Source of the DNA: Adineta vaga
Taxonomy: Eukaryota; Rotifera
Assembly (NCBI GenBank): GCA_021613535.1
Contig: CP075497.1
Location: forward strand, 3,162,001 to 3,226,000
Reading direction: 5' to 3'
Length of the DNA stretch: 64,000 bases
Position 1 is the first letter of the stretch; every line of letters starts with the position of its first letter. Made by a program: the position numbers and the translations under genes. The notes below the pieces were generated by a model. That model had not been told where the DNA came from. It ran no database searches and saw nothing but the letters and a program-made list of their open reading frames with translations. Positions 1 through 14,004 of the stretch are shown piece by piece.

Positions 1-68
1 CCTCGATTATATTGGAGTGGAAATAATGCTGAAATATATTGATATTTGAAAAAAAAGAGAAACAGAAA

Positions 69-3000
69 TCAACCCCTTAAAGCCTTACTATTGAGTCGAC
101 GAAGTAAATACGTCGTTGTAAATGCATTTCGAGATTCATTAATCAAGGTTAATTCATGTAGATCAGCTGTTTGACAAGCTGAATAACGAACAGGATCACC
201 TGAAGATAATCATCAAAGAAAAATTACGACTTTAATGAAATTTTCATCTTTTGTTTTTACACAAATATTAGAATAAACAATTAAAGAAATGTCAAAATAA
301 AGTGGCGCCACATACACTAATATTTACATATAAATATATCGATTTCTCTCTGACATCTAGCGGCATCATTTCGTAAACTGATCTTTACCTTTATCTGAGA
401 CTGTTTTCTGAGTTCGTAAGAAAGAAGATGTTAGTAAAAGATCATCCAAAAGTTGTTGATGTACGGATTGTTTTTCTCGATTGTTAGTTGTTATGAGTTT
501 ATAAACTTCAGTCTAGAATAAGGAGACCAAGCAAGTTACACACAGATTATTAGAGGCGGAGGAGAAGAAAATAAATCTTTTTTAGATAACTTCAAATAGA
601 ACTCATCCATACCATGAGTAGCTTTGAATATTTGCTAGAAATTCAAATTGCCGAATTTTGGAATAGCATTCTATGTTATTTAATTCATACCTGTGATCGT
701 CGTGCTCTTTCATCAGCTGTTGCTACGCGATTGTTTGGAACTGATGTCGGTGTTATAGTTGGACAACGACTTGCTCGACTTGTATTATTACTCGTACCTT
801 CTAATCGAACTGGATCAGTATTACAAGTATGAAGTCGACGAGCTGACATCGAGACTCTTGGTTTACCCATGTCCGTAATCTAACAAAAATAGAGCGAAAT
901 GTACAATAGATCATCGAAATAAAACAAAGTAGAATTAAAATTAGAAGAAGATAAAGCAAAAGCTTTGAAGCAATAATTAAAGCAATTAGTTTCGCATATT
1001 CCTTAGCAGAACATATCGTAAAAATGTTTAATATATATTAAGTTAAGGAGCAAAGAAAAGAGCAAGTAGTAGTATTATCGATGATTTTGAGTGTATATAT
1101 ATATAATGCAAATATTTTTGTACCAATGGTATTTCAGTGCGTGGAAGTCGTGCATTTAGACAGGCAACACATTTGCAAACGCGATAATTTTGAAGACCAC
1201 GAGCTCGTCTTCTCTTCCGTTGCTTGTTTTCACCTTCCGTCTAGAATTTGTTTTCGATTTTAATTTAATAATAACATAGATTCAAAATCAGAATTGTTCA
1301 TTTTCATTCATATCATCCATCGAAAGAGAAAAACACGAAGAAGAAGACTGACGTACTAAACTTACCTCTGATACGGGTGGATTATTAACTGTAGTTTCTA
1401 ATAAAGCCTTGAAAATATGAAAAAGAGAAAAAGGATGCACAACATAACCTTTGCAAAGTTAAAGTTAGTTTATCATTGGAGATAGTGTGATGAGAATAAG
1501 AAGAATAATGAGAGAAAACTCAGAAGACTAAGAAGGAATAAAGAAGAATTGAAAAACTTACAATATTTGGAAATTGAGAAGTACGAGTTTTGGACACGGT
1601 TAAACCTGTAGATTTATTCTAATTCCAAACATATGTTTAAATAGGATTAGTAAACACGATCAGACAAATTACTTTAAGAGAATTTTCTTTGTCGATTTCA
1701 TCTTTCTTCTTAACTTCTTTAATTGGTTTTGTTGGTGTGACTTTTTTTCTTGTTTTTTTCAATTGAAGCTAACGAAAACAAATGATTTTGAAAGTGAATA
1801 TTATCTAATAAAATGTACTTTTGCTGCTGCAATAACTTCCAAATGTTTCGGTAAACCATCATCAGCTGATGAATCAGATCCATCATCATCACTGAAATTA
1901 TTGAAAAAAGAAATCATTTTTCTATTCAAACCTTTTTTTTCTTTTATTGTCTACCTTGAATCATCATCGGATGAGAATTGATCCAGATCAATATCTGCTA
2001 ATGATGATGGATTAATACCACGTGCTAAAAGTTTCATTCGTATTGATTGTCGCAAATCATCTTCTAATTCATTTAGTACACGATTTCGCTAGAGAATAAA
2101 AAAAACATATCTTTTAAATTTTCTAATCGATTTTGAAGATAAAAGGTTGATCCAACGAATAACAATAGTTAAACAAAAGAAGTACGAAACGAAATGATAG
2201 GGAAGTACAGATGGAACATATTGAAATTACGGATAAAATAGACTGAGAAACATTTATAGTTATTTCTTTTTGTTTCGTTGGTACAATTAATTGAGATTTG
2301 GAACGACGAACAGTTGGTGCACTTTTAATACTACGAGATTTATCTATTGTTCGAACTTTGGAACGTTTATCATCGATAGCTATAGATATTTCTCGTTTTA
2401 TATCAAATCGAGTTTTACTTCGTTGAATTGAATCATCTGTTGCTGTACAAATATCTAAGAGATCATCTTGTGAAAGGAGATTTCCATTCAATAATTCATT
2501 GTATATATTTTGACGATATTGTTCCTATTGATTAGAAGTTAATGCGAAAGAAGAAATCAATGAAATTCTTTTGATTTATCTCAGAAAGATTTCTAACATA
2601 AAGAAAAAAGGCATAGTCATCTACTTACTTTTGTTTCATCTGGATCACAATAATCTAATAATGAATCGAGAAAATGATGGCCAATAGATTCTAAATCATG
2701 CGTTGTAAAATGTTGACCAGCACGATCACCTTGGGTAGATCCACAAAATGTTGCCTAATTAAGATTATTGTTTTCATTAATATGAAGCAATTCATTGAGA
2801 AAAAAAATATCCTACTTCTAATGTATAACTATTCATGATACCCATTGACCACATGACAACTCGTCCGGTTCCTTCTTTACTTTTTTGAACTTTGAATTTA
2901 CATGAATAATATGAGAACTAAAAGAAAAATTGATTTGTATGTAAATTAATCATGAAATTTTGATGTTCATAAATATCTAATTTCTTATCAAGCAAACATT

Positions 3001-5604
3001 TGACATATTCCTCGTTGATACTCAAAGGCATTTTCGATCGAGAAAAGAAAAGGTAACAAGAACAATAGAGAATCTTTTTTTAGATTAAGTGATTATTTAG
3101 CCCGAAGGAGAAAACAAGTTATATTCGTGTTCGACTTTTTCAACTTTGAATAAAACATTATTACAAACTTTTGAAGGATCATTCTTCCCTAACATTGCTG
3201 GAAATATTCTTTCTTTTAATCTTTCATTTGGTAAATGTTTATTTTCACAACCATAAACAAAAACATTTTGTTTTCTTGAATGACCATGAAAATCACAATA
3301 GAGAACAAGTTCAGTTTCAGACATAAATCTAAATGAAATCAATAAGAAAATTCAACTAATTAATTATTAAAATAACCTTTTAATCATTTCTCGTGTATGC
3401 CAAATTGATGGATAAGCATCTTTGAGAACTGTCTTGTAATTACGATTTAAATCACGACCAGCTAATGAACAACGATAATTTCCCACAATAACACCATCAG
3501 GATTAAGCATAGGAATAATTTTAAATATAAAATTATCACGTAAAAGCTATCAAATCACAAAACATTGTTCATGTCATTTTTTCAAACAAAAAAAAAAGAA
3601 TGCATTTACTTTTGCATCAGCAGAATCACGAGTAAGAAATCTAATAAACCTTTCATCATCCATGAGCCATTTGTTTCACCTGGATGAACACGTGAAGTAA
3701 TAACAACACCTTTCTTTACTTGATGTTCCGAAGGTAGGCCAATATTAGCTGTTTGCGGTGGAATTGGATTAGTTATTGTTAACATATAAATAAAATTGCC
3801 AGCTAAAGTTCGACAAAGAATTTTTTGTTTACAATAATCACTTTTAAATCGATTATTTTGTATTTCATTTAGATAATCCTATGAGAATATTATAGAGATA
3901 TTTTGAAAAGACTTTAAATCGAACCATTTACTTGTAAATCAGAATATGTATATGGATAACAATGAGCGAAGTAATATGTATCGTTATTATTTGGGAATTT
4001 ACATGTCCAAGTAAGGGAATACATATTTGTAGAATTATCCGGTGAGCTAAAGAATAAATTATTAGAAAATTTAATTCGAAATCATTTTGTTTACAGTAGA
4101 TTATTCTTATAATAAACAATTTCTTCGCCCCATCTTCTCCATCCGATTCCTTTCATCTCCGCATCTTGCACACTATACATCAATGGTCTCATACCAACAC
4201 TATATAAACTTGTTGGCTAAATAAATCCATTCAAATATACATTACAATTGAATAAATATATCAATGATTACTTTAAAAAAATTAACAATAGTAAAACGAT
4301 ATCTTTTCTCATTTTGAACGTTTTGTAAACGAAAATAAAACCATTGTGTATTACGTTTTGTATAAAGATCATATCGAAGATAAAGTTCATAATCAAATTC
4401 GCCTCTAGAATATATTAAAGAGTACATAAGAACTTCTTCACTTTTTAAAACATACACTTGAACTGCTTTCATTAAATTTCCACTTTCAAAACGTGATTCA
4501 AATAGAACAGTTGTATCATCAGTATTTTGTAAAGGAACAGCAGCTGATCGACAACCCTCTCGATTACCACCAATTCGAGATCGTACAAACTATCATTACA
4601 AACTAAATTCATAATTATACCTACACATTGTCACTTACATAACCACATGTCTCAGGATTATAATTAAAAACGACTCGTCCATTATTCTCATCAAAACTAC
4701 GTACAAATGGTCCATGATCTGTTGCTAAAATTTGTATACGTAAATAAATTAAAAACTAAGTACAATTATATAACAAACTTGACTTATAGAAAAGTTCTGG
4801 TTGAGCCGGCGAAGTATTAATATGTCTAATTCGTGGTTCATTTAAAACTTCGATTTCAATAGGCCATCGAGGTTCAGATGATGATTCATCATTTAATCCA
4901 CCTCGAGTATTTAATCCAAATGGAATTCGAGCTTGTCGAAGAGGCTAATTAAATTCAATAGAACAATTGTAAATTCATCTCATTTCACTTACTAATTTTA
5001 CATCGGATACAAATGGTCTAGTTCTATATTCTAAATTAGAAAACGACATCGGATAGAAAATCGATCAATGATATGAGAAAACTATGACATCATGCAACAA
5101 TCATCAAGCTTCTAGTTTACCAGTTCGAATCAATCGATTAAATGATGTACGATATCTCATATGACTATAGACTGAGAAAAACAAACAAAATATCATTAGA
5201 AAAGAGAATTTCTTCAAGGAAAATGACATGAAAGAATCATGAACATTTTATTGGTTTTCTTTTTTCTTCTTCTTTTTTTTATATTAAATAAACAAAAGAC
5301 ATACTTTCTTGTTCTTCTTCACTACTACTTGATTCTGAATCACCTGATGATGGAAGTAGTTGTGATTTCGATGGAAGAAAACCATATTTTTTTATAATTT
5401 CAGCTCGACCTATGAATAAAACAACTCAATTTCTTTTCATTTCTTCATATCAACGAACCAGTAAAATAACCATAATGTTGAAGATGTTTTCTCATAAAAC
5501 TATCATAAGGACTCTGGAAAATGTAATTATCATAATCAATTACTTTCGAACATAAAGAAAAATCTTACCGATAATAATGAATAGTCTACTTCACTTAGTT
5601 CCAT
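69..5604 (-). CDS. AGBL2/3: Cytosolic carboxypeptidase, AGBL2/3 (CCP2/3) type, one frame break
   Basis: M14-family metallocarboxypeptidase expected to trim glutamate chains or C-terminal residues of tubulin in the cytoplasm and cilia. I place 24 exons: 5604-5569, 5513-5459, 5409-5305, 5171-5121, 5030-4993, 4944-4779, 4724-4639, 4589-4272, 4216-4095, 4046-3932, 3878-3610, 3546-3377, 3328-3169, 2917-2816, 2754-2629, 2524-2231, 2088-1955, 1891-1819, 1768-1673, 1618-1562, 1407-1366, 879-691, 512-389, 199-69. They give about 1019 residues. The N-terminal part reads [17 protein letters not shown]; the family N-domain carries [11 protein letters not shown] and YPYTYSDLQ. Zinc ligands lie in RVHPGE (about residue 427) and DFHGHSRK (about 520); catalytic Glu follows in [10 protein letters not shown]. 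The last 380 residues are Ser/Asp/Lys-rich and unconserved. All exon junctions keep frame except inside exon 3878-3610, which is one base short near 3635 (see findings). Family identity is firm; the C-terminal small exons are less certain. Confidence 0.88.
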
Positions 5605-6723
5605 GGTTGTTAAAATGTCATAAAAATATAAAAATAGAATCTAACTATGATAAAACTAGAATATAAAGAAAGATTTTGAAGAGAAAATTTTCATGATTTC
5701 AAAGATGATTTGATCTTTTCTTGATTGAAAACAGAATGCGAAGAGAGAGAAAAGAAATATGTCGTTAGACGAACGTTGTTTTTTTCTCGTCTTTAAAAAC
5801 ATTTTTATGTTTGTCTTTTTGACAATATTTTCTTTCTTAAAAAAACATGATCATTCTAGTTGTAATAACTATTTCAAGGACAATCTATGTTCGACTAAAA
5901 TGCTTGTTTTTTTAAAACAAAAATAAATGTTGATTGCTAGTAAACGAAGAAATCAATCACAGAAGAAAGAGAAAAACTCACATGCTCTTCGATCTAATTT
6001 GTTCGATAGAACTTTCAAGTAAAATACGATACGCACTTTCTCTCTTCTCTTCTCTCCTCGCACTTTTTTTTCTCGCTATAGCAACGATCCGGCCAATCAA
6101 CTAGTATGATTATAATATTATTATTATATTAAATCAAAATTAGCGACATCATTCTCTTGTTTTTCTACTGAAGGTACTGAATTCGATCAAACCTTGATTC
6201 CAATAACAATCAATATACATACAAAAAAAAAGAAAGACATAGATCATATTCCGAGCACTTGAGATCTAATCATTATATTGAGCATCTTATAGAATATCAA
6301 AGATAAAACAAATCGTATCGATTCTTTAACTTAAGTTAAATATACAATCATATCAGTAATGGCTTTCCTATCAGTACATATTTGTTATTTAATAATGCAA
6401 TAGAATATAGAAATAATCATACTAAAAGAAAACTATGACATATTTTTCTACTTTTCTCTTTCTTTTCATAAAACTTATAATTCAGTTTGATTCTAGCTAG
6501 ACATGACTAATCAATCATAAGGAAAAAAAAGAAATAATCAACATTTTTCTTGTTGTGTAAGAAAATAAAATATATGTTTCACACATGAATGCACACGTTG
6601 CGGCTTTCTCCTATTTGTTTTTGCATACCTGAAAAGCAGTAAACGACCTTCAAACTGTTTGAGTATACATTAACTAACGTTGTCGACAAAATCAAGTAAA
6701 AAAGGTTTATATTAAATCGAAAT
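5605..6723. promoter_or_regulatory. Divergent intergenic region
   Basis: This AT-rich stretch separates the carboxypeptidase gene on the minus strand from the 6724 gene on the plus strand, so it should hold both promoters. I see no conserved coding frame and no clear TATA or initiator motif that I could defend. Confidence 0.4.
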
Positions 6724-7808
6724 ATGTCAAAAGAAGAAGATACAAAAACTCCAGTGAAATCTTCTATTATTAATTATGTTGAGAATTTTGTTGAAAAACG
6801 TAATACTGAATTGCGAGCATCGACAGGCGATGATAGTGATACATCAATTACTCATGAAATCAACAAGGATTCAATTGTAATAAAAACTGGCCATGACGAA
6901 TATCGAGAAGATCATTTAGTAAGTACATTTTCGAAATCATGTCATATTATATTTTTCTCGAATAAATCATCGATTCATTGTCTTTTGTTTAGGATCCTCA
7001 TCAATCAGCATCGACGGATATTGATGCAGACGATCTTAATTTAGATTCTGATCCAATTGTTGAAACGCATGAAGGTGGAGAACAAACATATAAACAACAA
7101 GTCTATTTACGTCAATATCAACCACCAACACCTGAACCTATTGATATTCAAGTTCAAGAAGTCGCTGTCAAACCACAAATTCAACGACCACCTATTCATG
7201 TTCATGTTGGACCAAGTAAAAACAGAGAAGCACAACGTACTCCGTCACCTATTCTAATCAAAAGTGGTCCTCCACCTCCACCACCTCCATCTGAAGAAAC
7301 TGTTTTCTATAACAAATATGTTCCACTAGAAACTGGACCATTACCACAACAAGTATATATATAAATATATATTCATAGAAAAAGAACCCGATAATATCAA
7401 CTGCATTTTCTCTTCTACTAGATTATCATACATCGTTATCCTGAACTACCACCAAAACCACGTAAGTTATTTTCCTTTCAATCGATAAACATTCTTATTA
7501 CGTTTTGTTTTTTAATATTCAAAGGGCCTATTGTTGTTGAACAATGGCTTCCAAATAAACCTGCACCAAAACGTATTACCTATCATCATTTGAATCGTGA
7601 AGAATATGTTCAAAATGAAACTCAACGGTTACGTAATCGTTTTATTGAATATAAAAAACCACATACAACTATCGAAGTTGAAATTGTTCGTTTACCTGTC
7701 GTAAAATTAAAACCAGAAGAATATGATAGTCGTTCACCGGAATTGACTCAACTCGATCGTGTTCGTTTGATGACACAAGATCCTAATACACTTAATTGGC
7801 GAATTTAA
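6724..7808 (+). CDS. Proline-rich protein of unknown function
   Basis: Four exons keep one frame: 6724-6918, 6993-7352, 7422-7461 and 7525-7808, giving 292 residues. The N-terminal 65 residues are acidic and Ser/Thr-rich. The middle is rich in Gln, Pro and Glu, with a run of prolines near residue 163 (GPPPPPPPSEE). The C-terminal 100 residues look more folded and carry PIVVEQWLPNKPAPKRI followed by a charged segment and a repeated valine-rich stretch (VEIVRLPVVKLKPEEY). That alternation of Val with charged residues faintly recalls alveolin/articulin-type cytoskeletal proteins, but I do not recognise the family. No signal peptide or membrane segment is visible. An AATAAA lies about 70 bases past the stop. 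Start chosen as the first ATG; no upstream in-frame extension is apparent. Confidence 0.75.
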
Positions 7809-10800
7809 TTCTTAAAGAAAAAATATATATTTCGTAGAAGACTACAAATTCATTTTTTTTCGCACATAATTAATTTCAAATAAAGCAAACGAAAATGAAT
7901 CAAGTAAATAATCTTTATCTTAATACAATCGCTCAATATATCGTACTTGATTTGTCATTATTAATACTAATCACATGAAAGAAATGTAAAGAGTAATTGT
8001 ATTCGTTTGCAATATGTCTGTAAATAGTGATCATATGACTTTCAAGTGACTTAAATTACAGTTATCGATAGATACAGTACAATATATGTGTGTGTGTCAT
8101 GATTAATCGAGCAAAACAATTTTGAACTGTGATCGATTAGCGAATGTTTAAAGCAGAAGAAAAAAAAGAAAATAGCGGCGCGTCAATCGATTGAGACATG
8201 TACAGACAGTCTGATAAATATCCGAAAGCACTTTTTTTGTGTTTCTTATCTACCTTCATTGTTAAATGTTGCAAATTGCGGTAAATATATATGGGTCTCT
8301 TTAGAAAAGATACGATGTTGATGTGTTGAACATTTCAAACAGTTTATTTGAAGCGCCTTTGCTCTTGAATTTCAAGGATTCTTATCGAATATAATCGTCA
8401 ATTGAAGTATGTTATATCCAAAATGAACGGAGGCTAAATATAATCACTCGCTGAACACAAATAAATGAATGCATACATTGAGACATCTGTTATCAATATC
8501 GATTTTCTCTTTTCTTTTCTATTTGATAAACTATTTATTATAACAAACAGAAGAAATGAATTGATACAGATCAAGATCAATCATAGTGATGCAATGCACA
8601 ACGACAACTTTGCTCTCTGTACTATTTCCACACGATTTCATTTTCACATATATATGATTAGCTGAAATTGAAGACAATCGGTAATTTTTACTCTTCGATT
8701 GTTCCATTCTTTTTTTGTTTTTAAGTGACAATGACAAGATGATGTTGTCTCGTCGCTTGGGAATGTTGCTTTATTTCTTTGTAGTTTAATGCGATAAAGA
8801 AAAGAACCAAGTGTTTAATCGCATTTATATGGATCACACCCATTTCTATTCTTAATTTAATATTTGTCGACAGAAAAAAAGGAACGAGAGAACAGGTAAA
8901 ATTGAAATTCTGTATAGAAATTAAAAGGTAAAAGAAACTGAACGTGTCTAATCGACTCATCTCAATGTTTGCATATACATTCACAAAATATCATCTCTAA
9001 TTTTTTTTCTTCTCTTCTCTTTTATTCTCTTTTGTAGGAGGGTATCGTTGTATATCGAATATCATTCTGATACGTTCCTTTTTCTCCTTTATAATCATTA
9101 TCATTTGTCTGAAATTTGACATAAGGTAAGAAACAAAACTTGTATTATTTTATGACTAGAATCTTTCTGGTGTTGAAAGAATCTGTTATCATTGATCTCA
9201 TTCAACGCCGCTAGAAAACAGAATGATGATCGGATAAGACATCACTTCACCTTGATATTCAGCATTTATTTCAATATCATTATCTTTGTTTCATTATACT
9301 TCTCTTAGATTCCTATTTCAAAAAGATGAATATTCTTCTTTACATTGAGGTGCAATATGAGCCTTTCGAAGGTCATCTTTTGAGTGAAGATATATTTATA
9401 TACATATACATATGTATTTATATCTATATTGTATAATAACGTTCATCCCTCTTCTTGAGACTTTGCATTAACATACGAGAGATTTCCGTTAACCTTCGAG
9501 TTCAATTCATGTATAAAATGTCTATGTACATGTTATACTTGTCTCTATATACCCGTCATATAAGTAAGTGAAGATGAGCCCTTGGTTTGGTTAGGATAGA
9601 AAACGAAGAGTCTCACACCCAAACGAAAAGAAGAAAAAAAAGAGAAAAAAAGAGACTGAAGGGTGATTTAACATGAAATTGACATTCGTTTTTCAAGGTT
9701 CAGTTCAGTCTAAGCTGTATGGCGAATATGAAGTAAAGTTGCTCAAGAAGAATGAATAAAGTGAATGTATATTATAATGATATGTTTCTGCAATGGTATG
9801 TTAAATGATACATATAATTTCGTGTCTCGTTCTGCTGCCACAGTGTACATCTAAGTGACTATTAAGAAAGAGAAAGAGAAAGAAAGAAAATATATGAACA
9901 AAATTCTCTTCATTGCTCATTCGAGTAAGAATTAATCACTAAGTAGAAAATCTTTCGGGATCAAATTAGTTGTTCATATATATAGGTTATTCGATAGAAA
10001 ATGAATAATTTTGAAAGTAGATGAGACATTGAAAATGAAGAGTTGATTGAAAAAAAAGTAAATCTCACTTGTCTCTGTCAATATCAAATCTATATATATA
10101 TATATGTGTATATCTCTTTCACTTTATTTGTTTTGTTTCTTGAATGAATGTACTTCTTGAGTTTGTTTAATCAAATATTAATTACACTCTCTTTCTCAAT
10201 CTATACTCTTCACTTGACGTCATCTGTTCATACATATCCGAAGAATTTGACAATTCGACACCAGACTCTTCTATCATATCATACCATATCAAATAAACTA
10301 ATTCCTTTTCTTTTTCAATTGCTTTCGACCCAGAAAAAAAACACACTTGACCACACACCTTTTGACGGATAAATTGCATCAGTCGATCTGATTTTGATTA
10401 GAAGAGATGATAATGACGACATTTTTTTGCCTTCTTCTTTTTATGTGTCGAGACGTTCGAAAATGAAATCAAGGATAATTTTCGAACTACGTTCGATAAT
10501 AAGGTAAGGATTAGTCTTTTTCTATTCAATCCTTGATAGTCTTTCTCTTTGTCTTCAATTCATTGTTGACATTATATGTGTGTGCAAAATAGTTTCTAAT
10601 GAACTATTCAATTCTGTAAATGAGTTGATCAATGAAAATTAGGATCATTATTTCTACTTATATGTTCATTGAAAACAACAGAATGTAGGTATATTGAAAA
10701 AAAAAGAAAAATCATTTAAGAGTTTATTTATGTTTCGTAAATGACTGAAGGATGACCAACGGTCTGTCGCTTCACAAGGCTATTTGTGTGTCTATCAAGT

Positions 10801-11151
10801 ATGCCCTTTAGTTGGATATTGAGACGCAATCGAAACAGCAAGATAGAAGTGTGAATTTGAGACGAGACGACGATTTAAGGACAAATCAATAGATGAAAAA
10901 CGTTTGATCTCTTCTGGATGAATAAAATTCTTGTGGAGAGAGCAAGAGAAAAAAGTAAATGAATTAGAATCGACATTGACCACTCATCATCATCATCATC
11001 ATAAAAACTCTTTTTTTCTTGCTCGGTCAGAATATGTTATTCATTGATCTATCATAGTTAGTTCTAATACGCATGTGACAAACATACAACACATTGGCGT
11101 GAGGTGTTCTATGATGAGTAACTTTCTAAGTTAATTGTTTTTTTTCTCTAT

Positions 11152-11171
11152 TTGAACGTACGTACGTTCAA
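11152..11171. repeat. Perfect 20-base palindrome
   Basis: The sequence TTGAACGTACGTACGTTCAA equals its own reverse complement. It sits in the gene-free stretch and is followed by a CATA/TA simple repeat. It could be a dimeric transcription-factor site or simply chance in a repetitive setting. Confidence 0.85.
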
Positions 11172-12992
11172 TACTCACATGCGTCTATATTGATATACAT
11201 ACATACATACATATATATATATCGATTGTAGATCAAAGGCAGTGTGATTGTCTCGAGTGTAACATACAATAGAATTAGAAGTAGTAGTCGTAGTATTATT
11301 ATTATTATTTTTCTTCTTATCATTCTGATGCAACAAAAGACGCAGTTGTTTAACTTGAACAGGTGATATGATCTCTAATGATTTCTTTTTCTCTGTCTCT
11401 CATTAGAAAGTCTGCGATGACATATACATACAAACATCTTATCAGTACGTGTTTTCGTCCATCATTTATCATCATCATATTATTTGAACACTCCTCCTTC
11501 TACTGTAGAGTGAGTATGAGACATATGAGCATGTGCGAGAAAAGAAGTTAGGCATGTTCTTGCTTGTCTGATAACGGTTATCATCTATCCCGAAGGGGGG
11601 AGAAAGAGAAGAAGAAGAGAGTAATATACTACTAGAAGTTGTTGGCTGTTGTAGTCTAGTCATGTTCATATTCTTGTCGTTTTTCGGTAAAAATAAAATT
11701 GATTTAGAAAGAAACTGAGATAAAATTTTGTTTTTATAAGATTTCTCTTTGTTTGTTTTTTATTAAAAATTGAAGAAGTATTCATCGATTAAAGAAAAGG
11801 AAATGCATACGGTATGATTTAATCAATTTAGACATTTTAAAGTGAGTTCTATGTATGATTATTGTTTGATTTTTTAGTATCTATCGGTTTAATTACCTTT
11901 TTTTTTATTATCGAATATCACGATTAAACATACATAGATGAAGCCTAGTTTGATTGTACAGTATGACAAATTGCAAGAAGCCTATTCTTCTGTATAAACC
12001 TGTTCAGTCATACATATTACACACATATACATGCATGTAAGCTATTCATTCATTGTTGTCAGTAACCCTTAATGGATTGTTTAAATTCATTATTTTATTT
12101 TCGCTTATATAATACTATTATTCGTTCTGTGCTTTATTTCGTACATACATATATGTAGACTTAGTGTTTTAATGAGACTACTACCAATTGTATTATTTTA
12201 TGTTACATTCGCAAACGCGCGCACGACACCATTGTATAGGAGAACGAGAAGAAAAAATAATACCAATAAGTTCCGTTCAAGTTATACAATATTCAATGCC
12301 TATTGTTATTCAGTAGCCAGCAGTTATGAGTTAAGAATATCAATCAATAATCGTTGCAATAGTTCTACCTGTCGTTCGATTTTGATAGGCAATCAAAGCA
12401 TACATGTTTGATTTCATGTGTCAGCAAGCAGAACTATTACGTCGATATCTTCTTCTTCTTCTTCTCGTTCTCTTTCTCTGTATATGCAAGCGTGCGTATT
12501 TATTTATGCACATTGTTCAGAATCAGTGAATATGTATATGCGATAAGTAAGAACCTTCAATAATTCAACTGTTGCAACATAAAATATGCATTGACCTCTT
12601 CTGTTGTTCTTGAAATCTTTCTCTTCCGCTTGATGCAACGAATTCTTTTCAAACTGACCGTTTATTCTTCTTTCTCTTTTTTGACTTCATTGAATATAAA
12701 AGAAAAGAATTGAAGTTACGATGTCCTTCTTTGGACAAACATTATCGATGATGAAAAAAAAACGAAACGATCTTTCAAAGAATCTATTGCATAAGTCATA
12801 TTCATTACGCTGAGTCATCATCCTTCACTTTTTACTGAGTTATTCGTCATCTCAAACAACTTACGTTTTTCTTCTCTCTCTCTCGCGCTCCTTTCTTCTG
12901 TGTCTCTTTTTGCAAACTTACTGGTTATTTTTTTCTTCTTTAATGTTTGCTTGCTCTTAAAGTAGATTTATATATTCGTCATTCTTTCTCGG

Positions 12993-13011
12993 TATATATA
13001 TATATATATAT
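12993..13011. repeat. TA dinucleotide repeat
   Basis: About nine TA units in intergenic DNA. Similar short TA runs lie near 9400, 13375 and 20910. Confidence 0.85.
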
Positions 13012-13965
13012 GGAGTCGAATCTTAAAGTGACAAGCCGACAAAAAACTTGACAAAGTAGGCTGTAGGTGTTTTAATACAAAGAAAAAACGAAAAAGAGAA
13101 GGAAGTCAGTTATACATCTTGTTTTTGTCATCTGTTGTCTAACATCCTCTTGTAATCTCTTATCAAAGTATAGCTATTAACTACGTAGTTGAATATCCAT
13201 GTTTAGAAAGGTATGTATTTCAATGATTTTTTTTTCTTTTATGTAAATTTCTTGTTTTTTTGATCATTCATATTGAATGACTCGCCCTCTCTGTTATGCT
13301 ACTGGTATTATGTTATAAATATATAAAGGTGTATTGATCGTTGTTTCTCGTCTAAATATATGCAAAGAATACATGTATATATATATATAGTAGACATATA
13401 CGTTGAACAACGATGAATACGAAATGAAGTGGTACTAGGAATAGGTTAGTGTCTGAACAATTTTGATTTAACACATCGATTTGTTTTGTTTTCTCTTTGT
13501 TGATTGTGTAATGAATATGTGAATAGAACTCGTCTCATATCCATCTTCTCGATTTGTATATTACCAAGTGGGTGCAACAAGAATTCATTTTTTTTTGTAT
13601 TCTTCATCTTCTTCGTTTTTTTTTCAATTTTGAAGAGCACGACGCGTCGAGAATAACAACATAATAACAACATCGGATCGATTGCATGATCGATCGAAAT
13701 AAAAGAAGATGAGAATATAAAAGTATTATTCAAAACGTGACCTGTTCAAAAAAAAGAAAGAAAGACATCATTGCATAAAGAAAAGATGATCAAATTTCGT
13801 TTAAATGATTTTTTCCAATTGGAATTTGTCTCGACGCATGTGTCCTTGTTCTATTTATCGATACTTTCTTTTCTTTTCATTCTCTCTCTCCCTGTATATA
13901 TATATACATATACATATATCCAGGCATCTCGCTATTGCCTGATTTTATGTCCTCCGAAAATATGT

Positions 13966-14004
13966 TTTTCTTCATTTCAGATGGCCATAAATGAATTTCT
14001 TTAA
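13966..14004 (+). promoter_or_regulatory. Splice acceptor-like tract and 7-codon upstream ORF
   Basis: A pyrimidine-rich tract ending in TTTCAG closes at 13980, immediately before an ATG (13981) that opens a seven-codon frame (MAINEFL, stop 14002-14004). This overlaps ATG 13991 of the receptor gene in another frame. It may be a 5' UTR intron end or a trans-splice acceptor, and the mini-ORF could lower translation. Confidence 0.45.

Larger units (their letters stand above)
7809..13980. other. Gene-free stretch of 6.2 kb
   Basis: No frame on either strand shows domain similarity or a chain of exons with matching splice sites; the short ORFs here are of low-complexity composition. It holds simple repeats (TG near 8090, TA near 10094, CATA near 11195-11222, TA at 12993-13011), a 20-base palindrome at 11152-11171, and pyrimidine tracts. 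Non-coding RNA or distant regulatory elements cannot be ruled out. Confidence 0.5.

Noticed and set aside
3620-3660. A micro-intron or alternative splice to explain the carboxypeptidase frame shift
   Set aside because: No GT/AG pair in the region restores the frame without deleting conserved residues; a missing base explains it more simply.
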